64,000 nucleotides of DNA from Rapana venosa (GCA_028751875.1 CM054135.1:63276429-63340428); one strand, 5' to 3'; counted from the first letter of the stretch, positions 1 to 12,580 are shown. Notes: a model not told the origin generated them from the letters alone. Numbers and translations are program-made.

Positions 1-2458
1 AGAAGTAAAAAACTTTTTTGAACAAGTCGGGACCATCAGGGCAAACCCCCAAAGAGGGATCTAAAAATACAAAATGGGAGACATGAACCAAAGTGGGCAG
101 ACAACACAAACAAGAACTGTCGGGAGACGGGCCTGGAGAAAAAAATGAAAATGGAGAATTTTAAAACAGAATTTTGATGTTTAACGACCTGGTCTTGGGA
201 GGCACCACCCTTTCCTCACAGAAAGTCACAAGCCACATGGATTTCCCCCGATGGCAAGACAAAAAACCCCGATTGACCACATCACCACGGGCGAAAAAGG
301 GGGAAAGGGGAGCCGATGATTCGGTGAAGCAGGGAAACAGATGCGCATCAGCCCCCTATCTTTTGGCCATCTCAAGCAAGTCAAACCCTAAGACCGGGAA
401 AAAAAAAATAAAAAAAAAAAAAATTCAAAAAAAAAAAAAAAAAAAAAATAGAAAAATTTCGGCTCGAATGGGGAACAACTTAGTGGCTTTCCCAGCTGCC
501 AGGGGAAACAGTCGAAGAGCAATGGCAGGTCTACGTGGCCTGGAAGAAACATCCAAACGTACGGGGAAAGAAAACAAGAAAATAAAAGGATGGTGAAAAC
601 AAAACAGGGCACTGATCCCCGAGAGAAAACAGCTAAAAATTCAATCAACCAAAACACAAAATAAAGAAAAGAAACAGGAACTGAAAGCATGTACGGGGGA
701 AAAAAACCCGGGGCAGAAAAGGGAAAAAATGAAAGAAGGACAAAAAAATTTTTCTTTGGGGAAAAATACTCGGGAAGCAGAACGGGCGGGGCCAAAAGAA
801 ATATGAAGAGACTGTACGAGATCCGAGAACTCTCCAGGAAAAAACAACAATCTAGTCCCCTTAAAAGATAAAATGGCAATCCCATTCCGGGTGAGGAGGA
901 CCAAGGAAAGGGGGAAAGCACTTCAAAGAAACGCTCAACAGACCTGCACCACCATGCCGCCTGAATCCCCCACCTACTGAAACCCTTGGCATCAACCCGG
1001 CCCCCTACCAAGAAGAGATCCCCAAAGCCATCAAGCACTAAATCAGCAAAGCGCAGCCCAGGGGTTAAAACCTGAAGCACTGAAGGCGGACACCCAAATT
1101 TCCCACTGAGATGTTAAAAACCCACTCTTACAAGCCCTGGGGCAAGGAGGTACCAGAAGCGGAAGAAAGGCCATTCTTTAAGCTGCCAAAGAAAGGGCCG
1201 TCCCTGCAAAAAACTGGAGAGGAATCATCTTGTCCTCCCGGGAAAGACTGACAAGGATCATCTAGACAACAAAAGACAGCACGGGACAAACACTTCGGGA
1301 TGAACGGGCAGGCTTTGGGCAAGACAGATATGCACAGATCAAATCGCCCCAACGCAATCATTGAGCGTCCCTGGAGGGCGCCCCCCCTTATTCAGTCTTT
1401 GTCGATTCCAAAGGCATTTGACAGCGTCGCAGGAGTCTTTTGGAAATGATGCTCACTATGGGTTTCCCCCAAAGTTATCCCCATCATCCCAGCTAATGAA
1501 GACCCCCACCTGTCAAGTATCCATAAAGGGGAAAGAGGGAAGCCTTCCCCGCAGCCCGGTGTTCGTCGGGCGTCTGTTGCCCCAAACCATCTTCTGTTGG
1601 GGGTTGACGGGATAAGGGAAAGCACAGCAGGCGGAAAACCGGCTTACAGTGGCCCCCCTCATGAAGCAGCGGGAAGACCGATTTCGCTGACATCACCTTT
1701 CTCTCCCAAGGCAACAAGACGCAAAGAGACCTTTGTCGTGTTGTGACGAAGCAAAAAGCGGCCTCCAAATCAACTCGGAAGAGGGGAGATCATGGGGTGA
1801 ACAACAAAACAAGCCCCGTGCGACGAGCAAGAAACATCAAAAACCAATTTTATTTACCTGGGCTGTCGTCAGAAAAGAGGGGGGGAAAAATAAAGACATC
1901 AATGCCGAATCAAAAAGCCCGTCACGCCTTCAACCCCCTTGGGCCCTTTTGGGGGTCAACGCCCTCTCATTTCAAAAAAACTTCGGATCTACAACACTTT
2001 GTCAAATCGGTCCTCTTTATGGCTCAGAACCTGGCGGGTAACAAAAAACCCAAAACCCACAAAACTCCAGTCTTTTCCCAAAAAAATGCCTCAGGACATC
2101 CTCAACTCAGGGGGCCCGGAATTCATACCCAAACAAAAAACTGGGGGGGCAGACCAAAAACCCCCAATTTGATCCCCCATTAAAAAAGGGAAGGGGGGAT
2201 GGATCGGCCTACCCCCCGCAAGCCTGCGTCAAATGTCACCAACGGGCCCCCTTACGGGAAATAAAAGGGGAAGGGGAAAAGTTGGTCGCCCAAAAGCGAC
2301 CTGGCGCAGAAGTGTTGACGAAGAAACAAAGGGAAACCGGAATGACAGGGCCCGAGTGAAGAGGATCTCCCAAAACCGATTCTTTGGAGGGGGTTTTGCA
2401 CCCCTATTTTCCCCCAAAAGGGAACCAAGAGGCATAAGTCAAGTAAGTCAAGTAGTGT
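1..2458 (+). mobile_element. Degraded RTE-like LINE copy (family R2, copy 1)
   Basis: Remnant of an endonuclease/reverse-transcriptase (APE-RT) LINE. It runs parallel to the better copy at 9040-11575: the endonuclease GDMN start is near 81, the phrase ending in MFNDLV near 174-197, and the C-terminal block GRPKATWRRSVDEETKG near 2287-2337. Both copies end in AAGTCAAGTAAGTCAAG. The reading frame is shattered. Compared with copy 2, many mixed triplets have turned into runs of one base, so part of the damage is probably technical. The element already reads as endonuclease at base 1, so its 5' part lies outside the window. The family assignment rests on the copy-to-copy match and the RTE-type C-terminus. 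Confidence 0.8.
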
Positions 2459-3589
2459 CCCCTTTCCTACTTTTTTTTTTTGGTCGTTAACAATGATGAT
2501 CAATCGAAACATGGTTGCATTAGCATATTAACAAACATGAAAATTTTCTGCCAAAAAAGTTGGGGGCCGTAGGGCACCATAGAGGTGTTTTATCGCTTTC
2601 CCCATTTATACTAGTTGTGTGTGGAAACCTCATGCGGGGGTTCCTGTTTACTCTCCCCACAACTGTTCTACACCACTTTGTTTTGTTGTTGTTTTTTCCC
2701 TTCCACCTCAATGTTGCCCTCCCCCTTGACAGTTATTTGCAGAACATTTTAAAAGGCCCGGGCTCTTGTAACACAGACATCCCCAAAAGAGTGTGAGGTT
2801 GCTTTTGCGCCAAAAATGATACGGAACAACTGACCCCTGACTGACTCAAAGTACCCTTGTTAGCCGGCTACAATGGCCCCAATTGATGACTATTCGTTTC
2901 CCCACTGAATACGTTTGATAATATTCATCTTATGTTTAGAAATTTGCTGTTCAATAAATTCAGAGCGGGGCGGGGTGTGTGTGGTGCGCGCGCGCACGCA
3001 CACACACCACAACACACACACACACACCACAACCAACCACACACACACACACACACACATCCCGTGACATGCCAAAACCCACGAAAATACAAAAAAACCA
3101 TCAGCTATCCATAAAGAAGCCCTAAAAGGCCTACGATTTGAAACCCCCTTGCAAATCTCAGCAGGTTTCCCGTTACACACCACCTAGTAGATCTTTAAGT
3201 GGCAAAATATGCCGAAACATACCTTGAAAACTACTGGCTTTTTTTTTATATATATTTTAAAAAATAATTATATAAATATATATTATATGTGTGGTGTGTG
3301 TGTTGTTGTGTGTGTGTTTAGGTTCCCGTTGTTACAAAACTGTGACAAACAATTCTCTTTCCCTTTCAAAACCTGCTTTCAAGGTCTTTTTCGATAGCCT
3401 AATGGTAAGTCATTGTCCGTATTGTAGGACAGAAGCCCATTCCCTTTTCGCCAAGCAGATCACGGGGTCAAGAGTGATCATTTTAAAATTTTCAAAAATA
3501 AAAAGGGTTCCTTCCTTCATCCATTGGCTGTGTGGGACTTTTCCCATTCCCCTTTCTACTGATAAGTTATTTTTGGGAAAGTTTTAACC
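2459..3589. other. No gene seen; CG/CA simple repeat inside
   Basis: I see no recognisable coding sequence. From 2974 to 3059 there is a GT/CG stretch that turns into a CA repeat, which is potentially Z-DNA-forming. The rest is AT-rich and homopolymer-rich, with no matches to other parts of the window. Confidence 0.5.
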
Positions 3590-3700
3590 AATATGAAATG
3601 TACTTTTTGGTGTTTTCGGATTAGATGCCTATCAATTGCCCGTCTATTGAATTTCCCTTTATGGGGATAAAAAAGTTTTTTTGACTTTGACTTTGAAGTG
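3590..3700 (+). mobile_element. 3' tail of LINE family L-A
   Basis: Decayed match to the 3' end of the L-A LINE seen at 19085-19215. The common order is a CAATATGAAATGTA-like block, a TATCAATTGCCCGT block, then AAAGT-TTTTTTGACTTTGACTTTGA. Only the last ~110 bp are present, as expected from 5' truncation during target-primed insertion. Several base runs are inflated relative to the clean copies. Confidence 0.6.
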
Positions 3701-4382
3701 CTTTCTTTTTCCTGTGCTTGAAAAAAAATTTCCCTTGGGGTTTTTTTCCTCTTCTCGATTTTTGGGGGGGTTTTTTTGGGACACACTGAATTAGGGTTTC
3801 GTGAGAAATAACTTTTGTGATCAAAATTTAAAGTTTAATGGTTTTTTTTAACCAGTTCCCGGGTAAGATCAAATTCACCAAGGGGAAATTTTTTGTATAC
3901 ACGTTTTGACCCACCATCAAGGTGCCCCATTCCCACCTGGGGATGGTGTCGAAAAACAACACTGTATGTTTAGGGTTTTGGTTCGGTTTCTTTTTTTTTT
4001 ATTTTGGCATCCGTTCCTTCGGACAAAATGGGCCCTTTTCTTTCAAAAAGGGAGAACGGGTTTTCGGTCCCTGCAAGATATTTTGCGTGGCCTCCGTTTA
4101 TGTCTTATTCGAAATTCTTTAGGGGAGGAATGGGAGTCAGCACGATATCAAGGGTAAACTCCCCCAAAGGGGTTTTCTTGGTCTCCGCAGGGCAGGAGCC
4201 CCGTGTTTAAACCCCTGCCCCCCCACCCCCCCCCCCCCCCCAAATTCCTTTCCCAAATTTTGGCTTTAAAACAGGTGATTTCCTTTTTTTAGCCCCAGAG
4301 CAGAGGAGTCAGTGTGGAGGGACACCCCTACTCAGTGATTACGTAAAAAATACGCTTAGGTCTATGTTTTTTTCCCCCTGTC
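3701..4382. other. No gene seen; homopolymer-rich
   Basis: T-, G- and C-run-rich sequence with a poly-C tract near 4217-4240. Nothing coding is recognisable and it matches nothing else in the window. Confidence 0.4.
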
Positions 4383-4660
4383 CTCGGATGAACTATAAAC
4401 CCAGGCCCCGTGTGTGAAGATGCAGAAAATCTTTGGGACCGTTAAATCCTGTTCCGCTTTTCGAAAAAGGGAGGCCATTGTGTCCGGTGGGAACAATGAC
4501 AAATTTTTAAAAAACCCCATAACCGGGGACTAATTTTTTAAAAAAAAAACAGAGTGTTATTCTTTTCCCCGAAACTAAACTTTTTTTTTGGTTTTTAAAT
4601 TTATCTGAGCGCTTGATTTGTTGCTTTTCAAGATTCAGCGCTATATAAATTTTAAAATTA
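4383..4660 (+). repeat. R repeat (noisy copy)
   Basis: Copy of an interspersed repeat present four times in the window (also 15556-15790 minus, 21225-21535, 29598-29815). It shares CGGATGAACTATAAACC, GTTAAATCCTGTTCCGCTTT, the GGCCATTGTGTCCGGTGGGA block, and the tail TTGATTTGTTGCTTTTCAAG followed by GCGCTATATAAATT. It resembles a SINE-like element with a LINE-type 3' tail. This copy is more diverged and carries inflated runs. Confidence 0.75.
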
Positions 4661-6435
4661 TTTTTAGTTTATTGTTTTATGATGCTTTCACCGAACATAA
4701 AGGGGACCTACCCCATGCATGTGAGGCCGCCAGACCCGTCAAAAAGGGGCTCAAACTATTCGAAAAAAGTAGTTTATTTGTAGTGACTTGCTTTTTTTCA
4801 AGAGTTTTGGCAAATATGTTTTGAGAGGAATAAGTAAAAAAAAAGATTTTTGACACACACACACACACACACACAACCCACACACACACACAAACACCAC
4901 CTTTTTGCCCCTGATTTTTCTTTTAAAGAACCCTACCAACTGTAGATCTGACTGTATTAATGGGGGGGGGGGGAAAAAATTTTTTCTGGGCCCGGGATTC
5001 CCAAATTCCCGTTTGCAGTCTCGATTTCTTTTTGGGGATCGGGTGTCAGTGATACAAATGAAATGAACTGAAAGCAGGGTGGGGGGGGTATGGTTATAAT
5101 ATTCATGGTCGTAAGGGGTTTGACGCTGGCCGGCAATATTTGTAAAAATCCTGTGTTTCTTACCATTCGGGGGGTTTATAACTGCCCCAAACAGTCGATA
5201 ACACCTATTTAGGTTGTTGTTAATCAGCCCTTTTAAACTGCTGGTCGCTGCCTGGGGGTTTTCTTTTTCCCGAAGGGTTTCGCTCGACTGTAGATGGCAG
5301 TAAGCCTTTTTATGTTTATAAAGTGTGTGTGGGTGGTTGTGTGTGGTGTGTGTTGTTGGTGTGTGTGGGGGTGTTTGCGTGGTGCGGCGTGGGGCGTGTT
5401 GTTGTTCACGAAAAAGTAAAAATTGGGCCCACATTGACAAAAATAGACTTGGCATTCGGCAAGCACGCATAGAAAAACATTCAGGCTTTATACTGTAAGA
5501 CCAAAAACAGTGAATTTTCCCCATCATCGTTTATGTATCTTTCTTTGTTCCACAGCGGAAGTCAAGATTAAAAGATGCCACTAGTGGGCTGAAAAGTGTG
5601 CTATTTGGCGGGTTTTTTTCCCTCGTTAGGTGACCGCCTGGTCGGGGCAGTACAAAAATTTTCTATTTTGTAGAAACCGGACTTCTTTTTTTTTTTTTTT
5701 AAAATTTTGCAAGAGTTACGGGAAAGTGATCCCCAACCCGATGACATGTGCAGGGGATTCTCTTTTAAAAAAAGAAGTAAAAAAATTCACACCTAGCTTT
5801 TGAAAAAAAACTTTTTATCAAAGCCAGACCATCGGGTGTCCGGCAGGAACGGTGACAAAAAATGGAAAAAGTAAAATGTGATAGATCGTGTTTAGTTAGA
5901 TTATCTCTGACGTTGTCATGACCCACAGGGCGGTTCCCGTCAGTTGTACATCAAAATCTGCTACTTGTCCACCCCTCCCCTCTCTGTCCCCTTTTTATCC
6001 TTACGTTTTTTATGTTTTAGTTTGATCAGTAAATTTTTCCCCAAACCTTGGGGGTTCAGACCCTTGTATCCAAAATGGGGTGTCGCGAAAGTGTGTTAGT
6101 ATTCAAAATGTTTGGGATGGAAGGGTGTGCCCCTTTTGGGCCAACTGGCAACCCAGCCGAACCCTAAGAGAAACTTGAGTTTGAATATGCATATATCCGT
6201 TTCTTTTTTAGCCTTCACAAATTCGTCTCGAGCTTGTTAGTATGCCAAACCATTTTTCTTCAATAAAAAATTCAAGTTTCCGTCAAGTTTGAATAGTGAA
6301 CAGACATCTTTGATACTTAAAACAAAATCTTCATAATTAAGGTGACAAAAATATAAGTAAAGATTTGAAGTCGGGTTTTCAGGGTGCCGATATGTATGGC
6401 CATTAGTGGTGTGACTCAAAAAGGCTTTTATTTTT
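4661..6435. other. No gene seen; CA and GT microsatellites
   Basis: Holds a CA repeat at about 4853-4893 and a GT-rich tract at 5318-5400. The remaining sequence is homopolymer-rich and has no protein match I recognise. The longest open frame here (5527-4751, minus) is low-complexity and runs across the CA repeat, so I do not call it a gene. Confidence 0.5.
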
Positions 6436-6511
6436 CTGGACGAGAGAGGAGAGAGAAAGGGGGAGAGAAGGAGAGAGAGAGAGAGGGGGAGAGAGAGAGG
6501 AGAGAGAGATT
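6436..6511. repeat. GA microsatellite
   Basis: Purine-only GAGAGG-type repeat with short interruptions, about 75 bp long. Confidence 0.9.
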
Positions 6512-6860
6512 TGAGGGTGAACCCGTATGAGGGTTATGAGCATGAGGCTGTTAAATTTTGGGTTATTTTGCATTGGCTTTTTAAAAGGGCCTTGCCCCGA
6601 ATAAAGGTATACTAGGCCCAAAGTAAAAGCTAAGAAAATTGAACAAACAAACTCCCTAAACATGACAAAATTTCCATTATCATCCAGTTTTGTGTGCCAG
6701 TGTACTTTTACACCCGCTTTTACATGTACACCCCATGGCCGAGATACTTGAAAAAAAAGGATGATTGGTGGGGGAAAACGACGAAAGGGTTTCCCTATAG
6801 CCCTTAAAAAAGACCACATCTTATCACTCAATAATTTTAAGCTTTATAATCACCACCCCA
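6512..6860. other. No gene seen
   Basis: Unassigned sequence between a GA repeat and the RTE-like element. There is no clear motif and no match elsewhere in the window. Confidence 0.4.
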
Positions 6861-6869
6861 AAAAAAGGA

Positions 6870-8345
6870 AAAGATGTGGGCCTAAGACCCCAAGAAACGG
6901 CAAGTCCCAGGCCCGGGCAACCTTTGGGGCCGAAAAAGTTCAAGGGAGATTTGAAAGCAGCGACATCTGCAACAACTGTTCACGCGCATGGAAAAACGGG
7001 AAAATGCCGGCGATTGGACCAAGGGAGGGAAGTCAAAATCCCCCGAAAGGAAACCCCGGGAATGCAACAATGGAGGGGGGAAACACTCTTTTCGTGCCCA
7101 AACAAGATATGGCCAAGGTCATCAAAGAAGAATTCAGCGCTGGGACGATGCCTGAGGGGAAAGGGAAAAGCAGGGGTTTGGGAAACAACGAGGATATAGA
7201 CCAGTATTCACGCTCAGAAACATCGAACAGTGCACAGAGTGGCAAAGACAACTGTATGTGAATTTTGTGACTTCGAAAAGGCATTTTACAGCAACACAGA
7301 GACAGCCTTTGGAGTATCCTTCGACACTATGGCACCCCAAATCGAAACTGGTACACCTTTTTAAAGAGCTTCTACGACAACTTCAGATGCTCTGTGGGCC
7401 ATAGCTACACTGTCTTCGAAGTCAAGACTGGAGTAAGACAAGGATGGGTGATGTCGGCAGTTCTCTTCAATCTGGCCATTGATTGGGCGATGAGGATGAC
7501 GACAGAAGACACCCCAAGAGGGATTCGCTGGAGCCTGTTCTCAACACTAGACAACCGTGACTTTGCGGATGACCTGGCGCTGCTGTCCAAAACACACCAA
7601 CATATCCAGGAGAAGACCAGCAGACTCCGAACATTCGGACAGCAAGTGGGGCTTCGTATTAGCACCAAGAAAACAGAGACAATGTCGCTCAATGTGAACA
7701 CACCAGCCCCTGTGAAAGTGAATGGAACTGACCCGCGCCAGACAGACAAGTTCACATACCTTGGCAGCATCATCAAACCAGAGGGCGGCACAAAAGAAGA
7801 AATCCACAACAGACTGGGCAAGGCCAGGAATGTATTTAGGGAGATGAACAATATCTGGAGATCAACTCAGTACAGCACAAACACTAAGCTGAAGCTATAC
7901 CAGAGCTTTGTTGTATCTACGCTCCTGTACGGTTCCGAGTGCTGGAGGATGACAGAAGCGGATCTTACCAAACTTCGATCCTTTCACACCATATGCCTCC
8001 GAAGAATTCTCCGGATTTTTTGGCCAGAGAAGATCTCCTTTGGGAAGACCTACTACGGAGATGCAGGCAAGAAGACATGGGAAACCATCATACAAACGAC
8101 GGTGGAAGTGATTGGGCACATCCTCCGAAGAGACCCACAGTCAATCACAAGAACAGCATTGCACTGGACCCCAGAAAGAAGGAGAAAGAAAGGAAGACCA
8201 AAAGCAACGTGGAGGAGGACTGTAGAAAGTGAGATGAAGGCCATGCAGCAGTCTTGGGGATCGTGACTAGGTTGGCCCAGGATAGGCAGGAGTGGAAGCA
8301 CTTTGTTGCTGCCCTACACACCACTGGGTGTAATGGTTAATGATG
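6870..8345 (+). mobile_element. 5'-truncated RTE-like LINE, reverse transcriptase part (family R1, copy 1)
   Basis: Non-LTR reverse transcriptase, the enzyme that primes cDNA synthesis at a nicked target. The open frame 7394-8266 (290 codons) holds KTGVRQGWVMSAVLFN, then the catalytic FADD box at residues 57-60 (7562-7573), the thumb region with STLLYGSECW, and the basic RTE-type C-terminus [16 protein letters not shown]. After the stop, a second frame still encodes LAQDRQEWKHFVAALH, so a frameshift near 8258 shortens the protein. Upstream, 6870-7390 carries fragmented earlier RT motifs (an NGKS-like motif, and a finger region ending in CNNCSRAWKNGKMP). The endonuclease is missing, so the copy is 5'-truncated. 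A longer, more broken copy lies at 35205-38200. Confidence 0.9.
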
Positions 8346-8439
8346 ATATAATCACCAGGAGCCAGAAACATGTTATTATTAATATTTTTTAAAAAAATTA
8401 TTGTTTCAAAGCATTCATTGAACTCCCTGTCACATCCCC

Positions 8440-9035
8440 AGAGATTCAACTGAATGATTCAATTCAGAAACAGCTCCCTACCTTGGCGTTTTCCTTGATC
8501 AAACTCTTTCCTTCGATAAACATATTTCTGTTGTTTGTCAAACACGGTTGTTGTTTTTTAACTACAAAGAATCAGTTCTGTCCGACATCTACTTCCCCCC
8601 AAACAAAAACTCTTTTCAGTTGCTCTAGTACTCTCTGGACATGAATATTATAACTCCCTCTTGCTGGTTGCTCTGGAGAGGACCTACCTTTTTGTTTGAA
8701 CTCCAGAAGGTTCAGAAACATTCTAGCACGACTTAATAAATCTGTCTCTACGTTACAACACTTCTAAATCCTCTCCATTTGCTCCATGAAAAAAAAGAAA
8801 GAAAGCATAAACTACAAAGTTTCTAACTTGTGTCACAGACTCTTGAACAACTTGACTCCCACCTACTTTAAAGAGTTTCTCAAACGCTACTCACCTTCTC
8901 GACATCCGTGTTCATCAATTGATAGCCACTTAATCACATATTGATTGACACGGAACCAAATCAGATGGCAGCCGTACTTTCTTCTATCAAGCTTCTTTCT
9001 CATGGAATACATTACCTCTTTATGTCTTTACGGAC
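8440..9035 (+). mobile_element. Decayed LINE RT C-terminal fragment (CR1/Jockey-like)
   Basis: Conceptual translation in shifting frames gives ETAPYLGVFLDQTLSFDKH, the thumb start of CR1/Jockey-type RTs. It continues with a LARLNKSV segment, INYKVSNLCHRLLNNLTP and YFKEFLKRYSPSRH, the characteristic C-terminal order also seen at 44.0-44.8 kb. There are many stops and frameshifts and no 5' part. It directly abuts the R2 element, so one inserted next to or into the other. Confidence 0.75.
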
Positions 9036-9039
9036 CTAA

Positions 9040-11575
9040 ACATACTAATGGGAGACATGAATGCCAAAGAGGGGACAGACAACACAAACAGAGATCTGAT
9101 CATGGGCAGACATGGCACTGGAGAACAAAATGAAAATGGATAACATTTAACAGAATTTTGCATGTTTAACGACCTGGTCATTGGAGGCACCATCTTTCCT
9201 CACAAGAAAGTCCACAAGACCACATGGACTTCTCCCGATGGCAAGACAGAAAACCAGATTGACCACATCACCATCGGGCGAAAGTGGAGAAGGAGCCTGC
9301 ATGATGTCAGGGTTTAAGCGCGGAGCAGATGCAGCATCAGAACCATCATCTTGTTGTTTTCCATCCTCAAGACCAAGCTCAAAAGCCTACATCGACCGGG
9401 AAGGAAGACCATCACACAAGTTCAATGTGCAAAGCCTGAAGGAAAGAGAAAAATAGAAGAATTCAGGCTCGAACTAAGGAACAACTTCAGTGTGCTTTCC
9501 CCGCTGCCAGAGGGAAAAAGTCCCAGAGCAATGGGGAGAGTCTTACGTGAGACCTGGAAGACAACATGCCCAAAATGTACGGGAAGAAAACAAGAAAATA
9601 CAAGGAGTGGCTGACAACAGAAACATGGGCACTGATCACCGAGAGAAAACAGCTGAAAGATCAGATCAACTGAACACAAGATCAAGAAAAGAAACAGGAA
9701 CTGCAAGCATGCTACTGGGACAAAAACCGGGCAGTAAAGATAAATGCAAGAAGAGACAAGAGAAAATTCATTGAGGAACTGACTCAGGAAGCAGAGACTG
9801 CAGCAGGACAAAGAAATATGAAAAGACTGTACAAGATCACAAGAACTCTCTCAGGAAAAAACAACAAACCTAGCTGCCCTGTCAAAGATAAGAATGGCAA
9901 TACCATTCCAGGTGAGGAGGACCAGAGAGCAAGATGGGCAGAGCACTTCAAAAAAAAACGCTCAACAGACCTGCACCACCATTGCCGCCTGACATCCCCC
10001 CACCTCTGAAACCCTTTGGGCATCAACACCCCCCCCCTACCAAGAATGAGATCACCAAAGCCATCAAGTCACTCAAATCAGGCAAAGCAGCAGGCCCAGA
10101 CGGTATACCACCTGAAGCACTGAAGGCAGACATCCAAACTTCCACTGAGATGTTATACCCACTCCTATACAAGATCTGGGAGCAAGAGAGTGACCAGAAG
10201 ACTGGAAGAAAGGCCTCTCGTAAAGCTGCCAAAGAAAGGGACCTGTCCTCTGCAACAACTGGAGAGGAATCATGCTACTGTCCATTCCCAGGGAAAGTAC
10301 TGACAAGGATCAATAGACAGACTGAAGACAGCACTGGGCAAGACACTTCGGGATGAACAGCAGGGTTTAGGCAAAAACAGATCATGCACAGATCAAATCG
10401 CAACAAGCGCCATCATTTTGAAACAGTTTCCCCGGAGTGGCCAGACCCCCTATATTCAGTCTTTGTCGACTTCCAGAAGGCATTTGACAGCGGCGACAGA
10501 GATGTCATTTGGAAACTGATGCATCACTATGGCTTTCCACCAAAGTTTTATCACCATCATCCAGCAGCTATATGAAGATGCCACCTGTCAAGTCATCCAT
10601 GAAGGGAAACTGACGGAAGCCTTCCCGTACAGACCGGTGTTTGTCAGGGCTGTCTGTTGTCGCCAAACCATCTTCCTGTTGTGGTTGACGGGATAAGCGG
10701 CAAGCCACAGCAGGCAGGAGAACCTATACAGTGGACCCTCAGAAGCAGCTGGAAGACCTGGACTTCGCAGACGTTTATCACCCTTTCTCTCCCACAGGCA
10801 ACAAGACGCACAAGAGAAGTTTTGGGTCGTGTCGCTGACGAAGCTGAAAAGACTGGCCTCCAAATAAACATCGGGAAGACGGAGATCATGAGGGTGAAAA
10901 ACCCAAAAACACATGACCCGTGTGACTGCAGCAAGAAGCCATCAAAGAAGTCAGCAAGTTTATTTACCTGGGCAGTGTCGTCAGTAAAGATGGGGGAACA
11001 GATGAAGACATCAAGTGCCGAATCAACAAACCCCGTCACGCCTTCAACACCCTTCGGCAATTTGGAGGTCAACAGCCCTCTCATTTCAAATAAGTTTTCG
11101 GATCTACAAACCAATGTCAAATCGTCCTACTTTATGGCTCAAAAACCCTGGCCGGAAAACAAAAACCAACACCCACAAACTCCAGTCTTTTACCAACAAA
11201 TGCCTCAGGTACATCCTCAACATCAGGGGGCCCGGGAAGTCATATCCAACAAACAACTGTGGGACAGGACCAGACAAACCCCAATCAAGTCCATCATTAA
11301 ACAAAGGAAGTGGGGATGGATCGGCCATACACTCTGCAAGCCTGTATCAAATGTCACCAGACAGGCCCTTGACTGGAATCCACAAGGGAAGCCGAAAGTT
11401 GGTCGACCAAAGCAGACCTGGCGCAGAAGTGTTGACGAAGAAACGAAGGCAGCCGGAATGACATGGGCCGAGCTGAAGAGGATCTCCCAAAACCGAGTTC
11501 GTTGGAGGGGTGTTGCTGCAGCCCTATGTTCCCCAAGGAACCAAGAGGCATAAGTCAAGTAAGTCAAGTTATGTA
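9040..11575 (+). mobile_element. RTE-like LINE, endonuclease plus RT (family R2, copy 2)
   Basis: The better copy of family R2. It begins inside the endonuclease with GDMNAKEGTDNTNRD (about 9052-9096). It goes on through MFNDLVIGGTIFPHKKVHK, the catalytic-loop phrase NQIDHITIGRKW (about 9256-9291), a linker rich in K/E, then RT motifs SGKAAGPDGIPPEALK (10078-10125), VDFQKAFDS (motif A aspartate, about 10465), and GLQINIGKTEIMRV (about 10855-10896). The C-terminal block VGRPKQTWRRSVDEETK is at 11398-11448, followed by QNRVRWRGVAAALC and a stop at 11551. At least six frameshifts separate these parts, so it is dead. The 3' end is AAGTCAAGTAAGTCAAG. Confidence 0.9.
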
Positions 11576-12224
11576 TTTACGTTTCCCATCGCTCTTTGAA
11601 ATCCACAAACAAACAAACGAAAAAGTCACTTAAAAAAAAAGAAGCACATTTATTTCTACTGCCTGTGTTTGATTCCATTTTACCGACCACTTTGTGGTTG
11701 CTAGGAAGGACCAAAAGAAAGGGATGGGGTGGGTAGCCAGGCTGTGACTGAGGTCTGTTTGTGGGGGTGGGGTAGGAGATGGGTGGGTGGTGGGGTGGCA
11801 GGTTTTGCTGTCTATTTGCGTGTGCGCATGCGAGCATATGCCCGATGGTTTCAGTGCATGCCAGTCAGTGTTGTTTTGGATTTTTTTCTTTGCCTGTGAA
11901 TGGTTTAACTGTTTAGGCATAAGGCTTTTGCATTATTATCATTATTATTTTTTTAATTTTATTTTATAGATTAGGTGTCATAAAATAATGATAATAATGG
12001 TAATGATGATGATGATGATGATGGTTATGATCCTCCTCCTCCTCTTTCTTCAGCTCTGCCACACACTGCATTTTCAATCTAAATGGCATTAAAACCATGG
12101 AATCAAATGCTCAACGATAATGTACACGGAAAACACAAACAACACTCCACAATTTGATATTGACAACGTATCCGTCTGACGGGACCGTGTCAGTAAAATT
12201 AATATCAAAACCAATATTAAAAGC
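11576..12224. other. No gene seen; GAT microsatellite
   Basis: Unassigned single-copy-looking sequence. There is a GAT repeat at about 12002-12023 followed by CCT repeats. No protein or RNA signature is recognised. Confidence 0.45.
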
Positions 12225-12580
12225 AGGGCGGTTTAGACGTTCGCCTGCCTGACAAGTAAACTGTGAGGTTCTGGGTTCAATTCCAAGCCCTTTCTTCCCA
12301 GTTTGACATTAAAATAGAACTGAATGTCAAGGCTTACTGAGGAGTCTCTAAACCAGTCGGACCCGTGAGCTTACGGACTTGTGCACGTCAAAAGAACCCA
12401 CAATAGCTGAAAATCGCAAAAGATCAGGGAGGTACCTCCTGATTGTCCTGGCAAAATTGGTAGGTTCAATTCCCAAATGGTATACCCGAAGTCGGAATGC
12501 GGCTACCCTAATGGTGGAGGATAAAACGTTCGCATACGCAAAAACCTCACCGTTGGTGAACTTTGCAGTTCTAGCCTAGG
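12225..12580 (+). mobile_element. tRNA-headed SINE (type S2)
   Basis: The head resembles a tRNA: GGCGGTTTAGACGTTCGCCT fits a degenerate internal A box region, and the B box GGTTCAATTCC is at 12274-12284. Such internal promoters drive RNA polymerase III in SINEs. The central part contains CACGTCAAAAGAACCCAC and a GGCAAAATT block. The 3' part (about 12478-12572) shares CCCGAAGT, GGTGGAGGA, TACGCAAAAACCTC and GTTGGTGAAC with the SINE at 22556-22935, so both use the same body and tail. A minus-strand copy of the head lies at 32965-33088. An identical second B-box 11-mer sits at 12463-12473. Confidence 0.7.

Noticed and set aside
388..1080. 230-codon minus-strand frame in the first kilobase
   Set aside because: It is antisense to the R2 LINE and full of F and S from homopolymers.
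4751..5527. 258-codon minus-strand open frame
   Set aside because: It crosses a CA repeat and runs of P, F, T and H; composition alone explains it and there is no domain.
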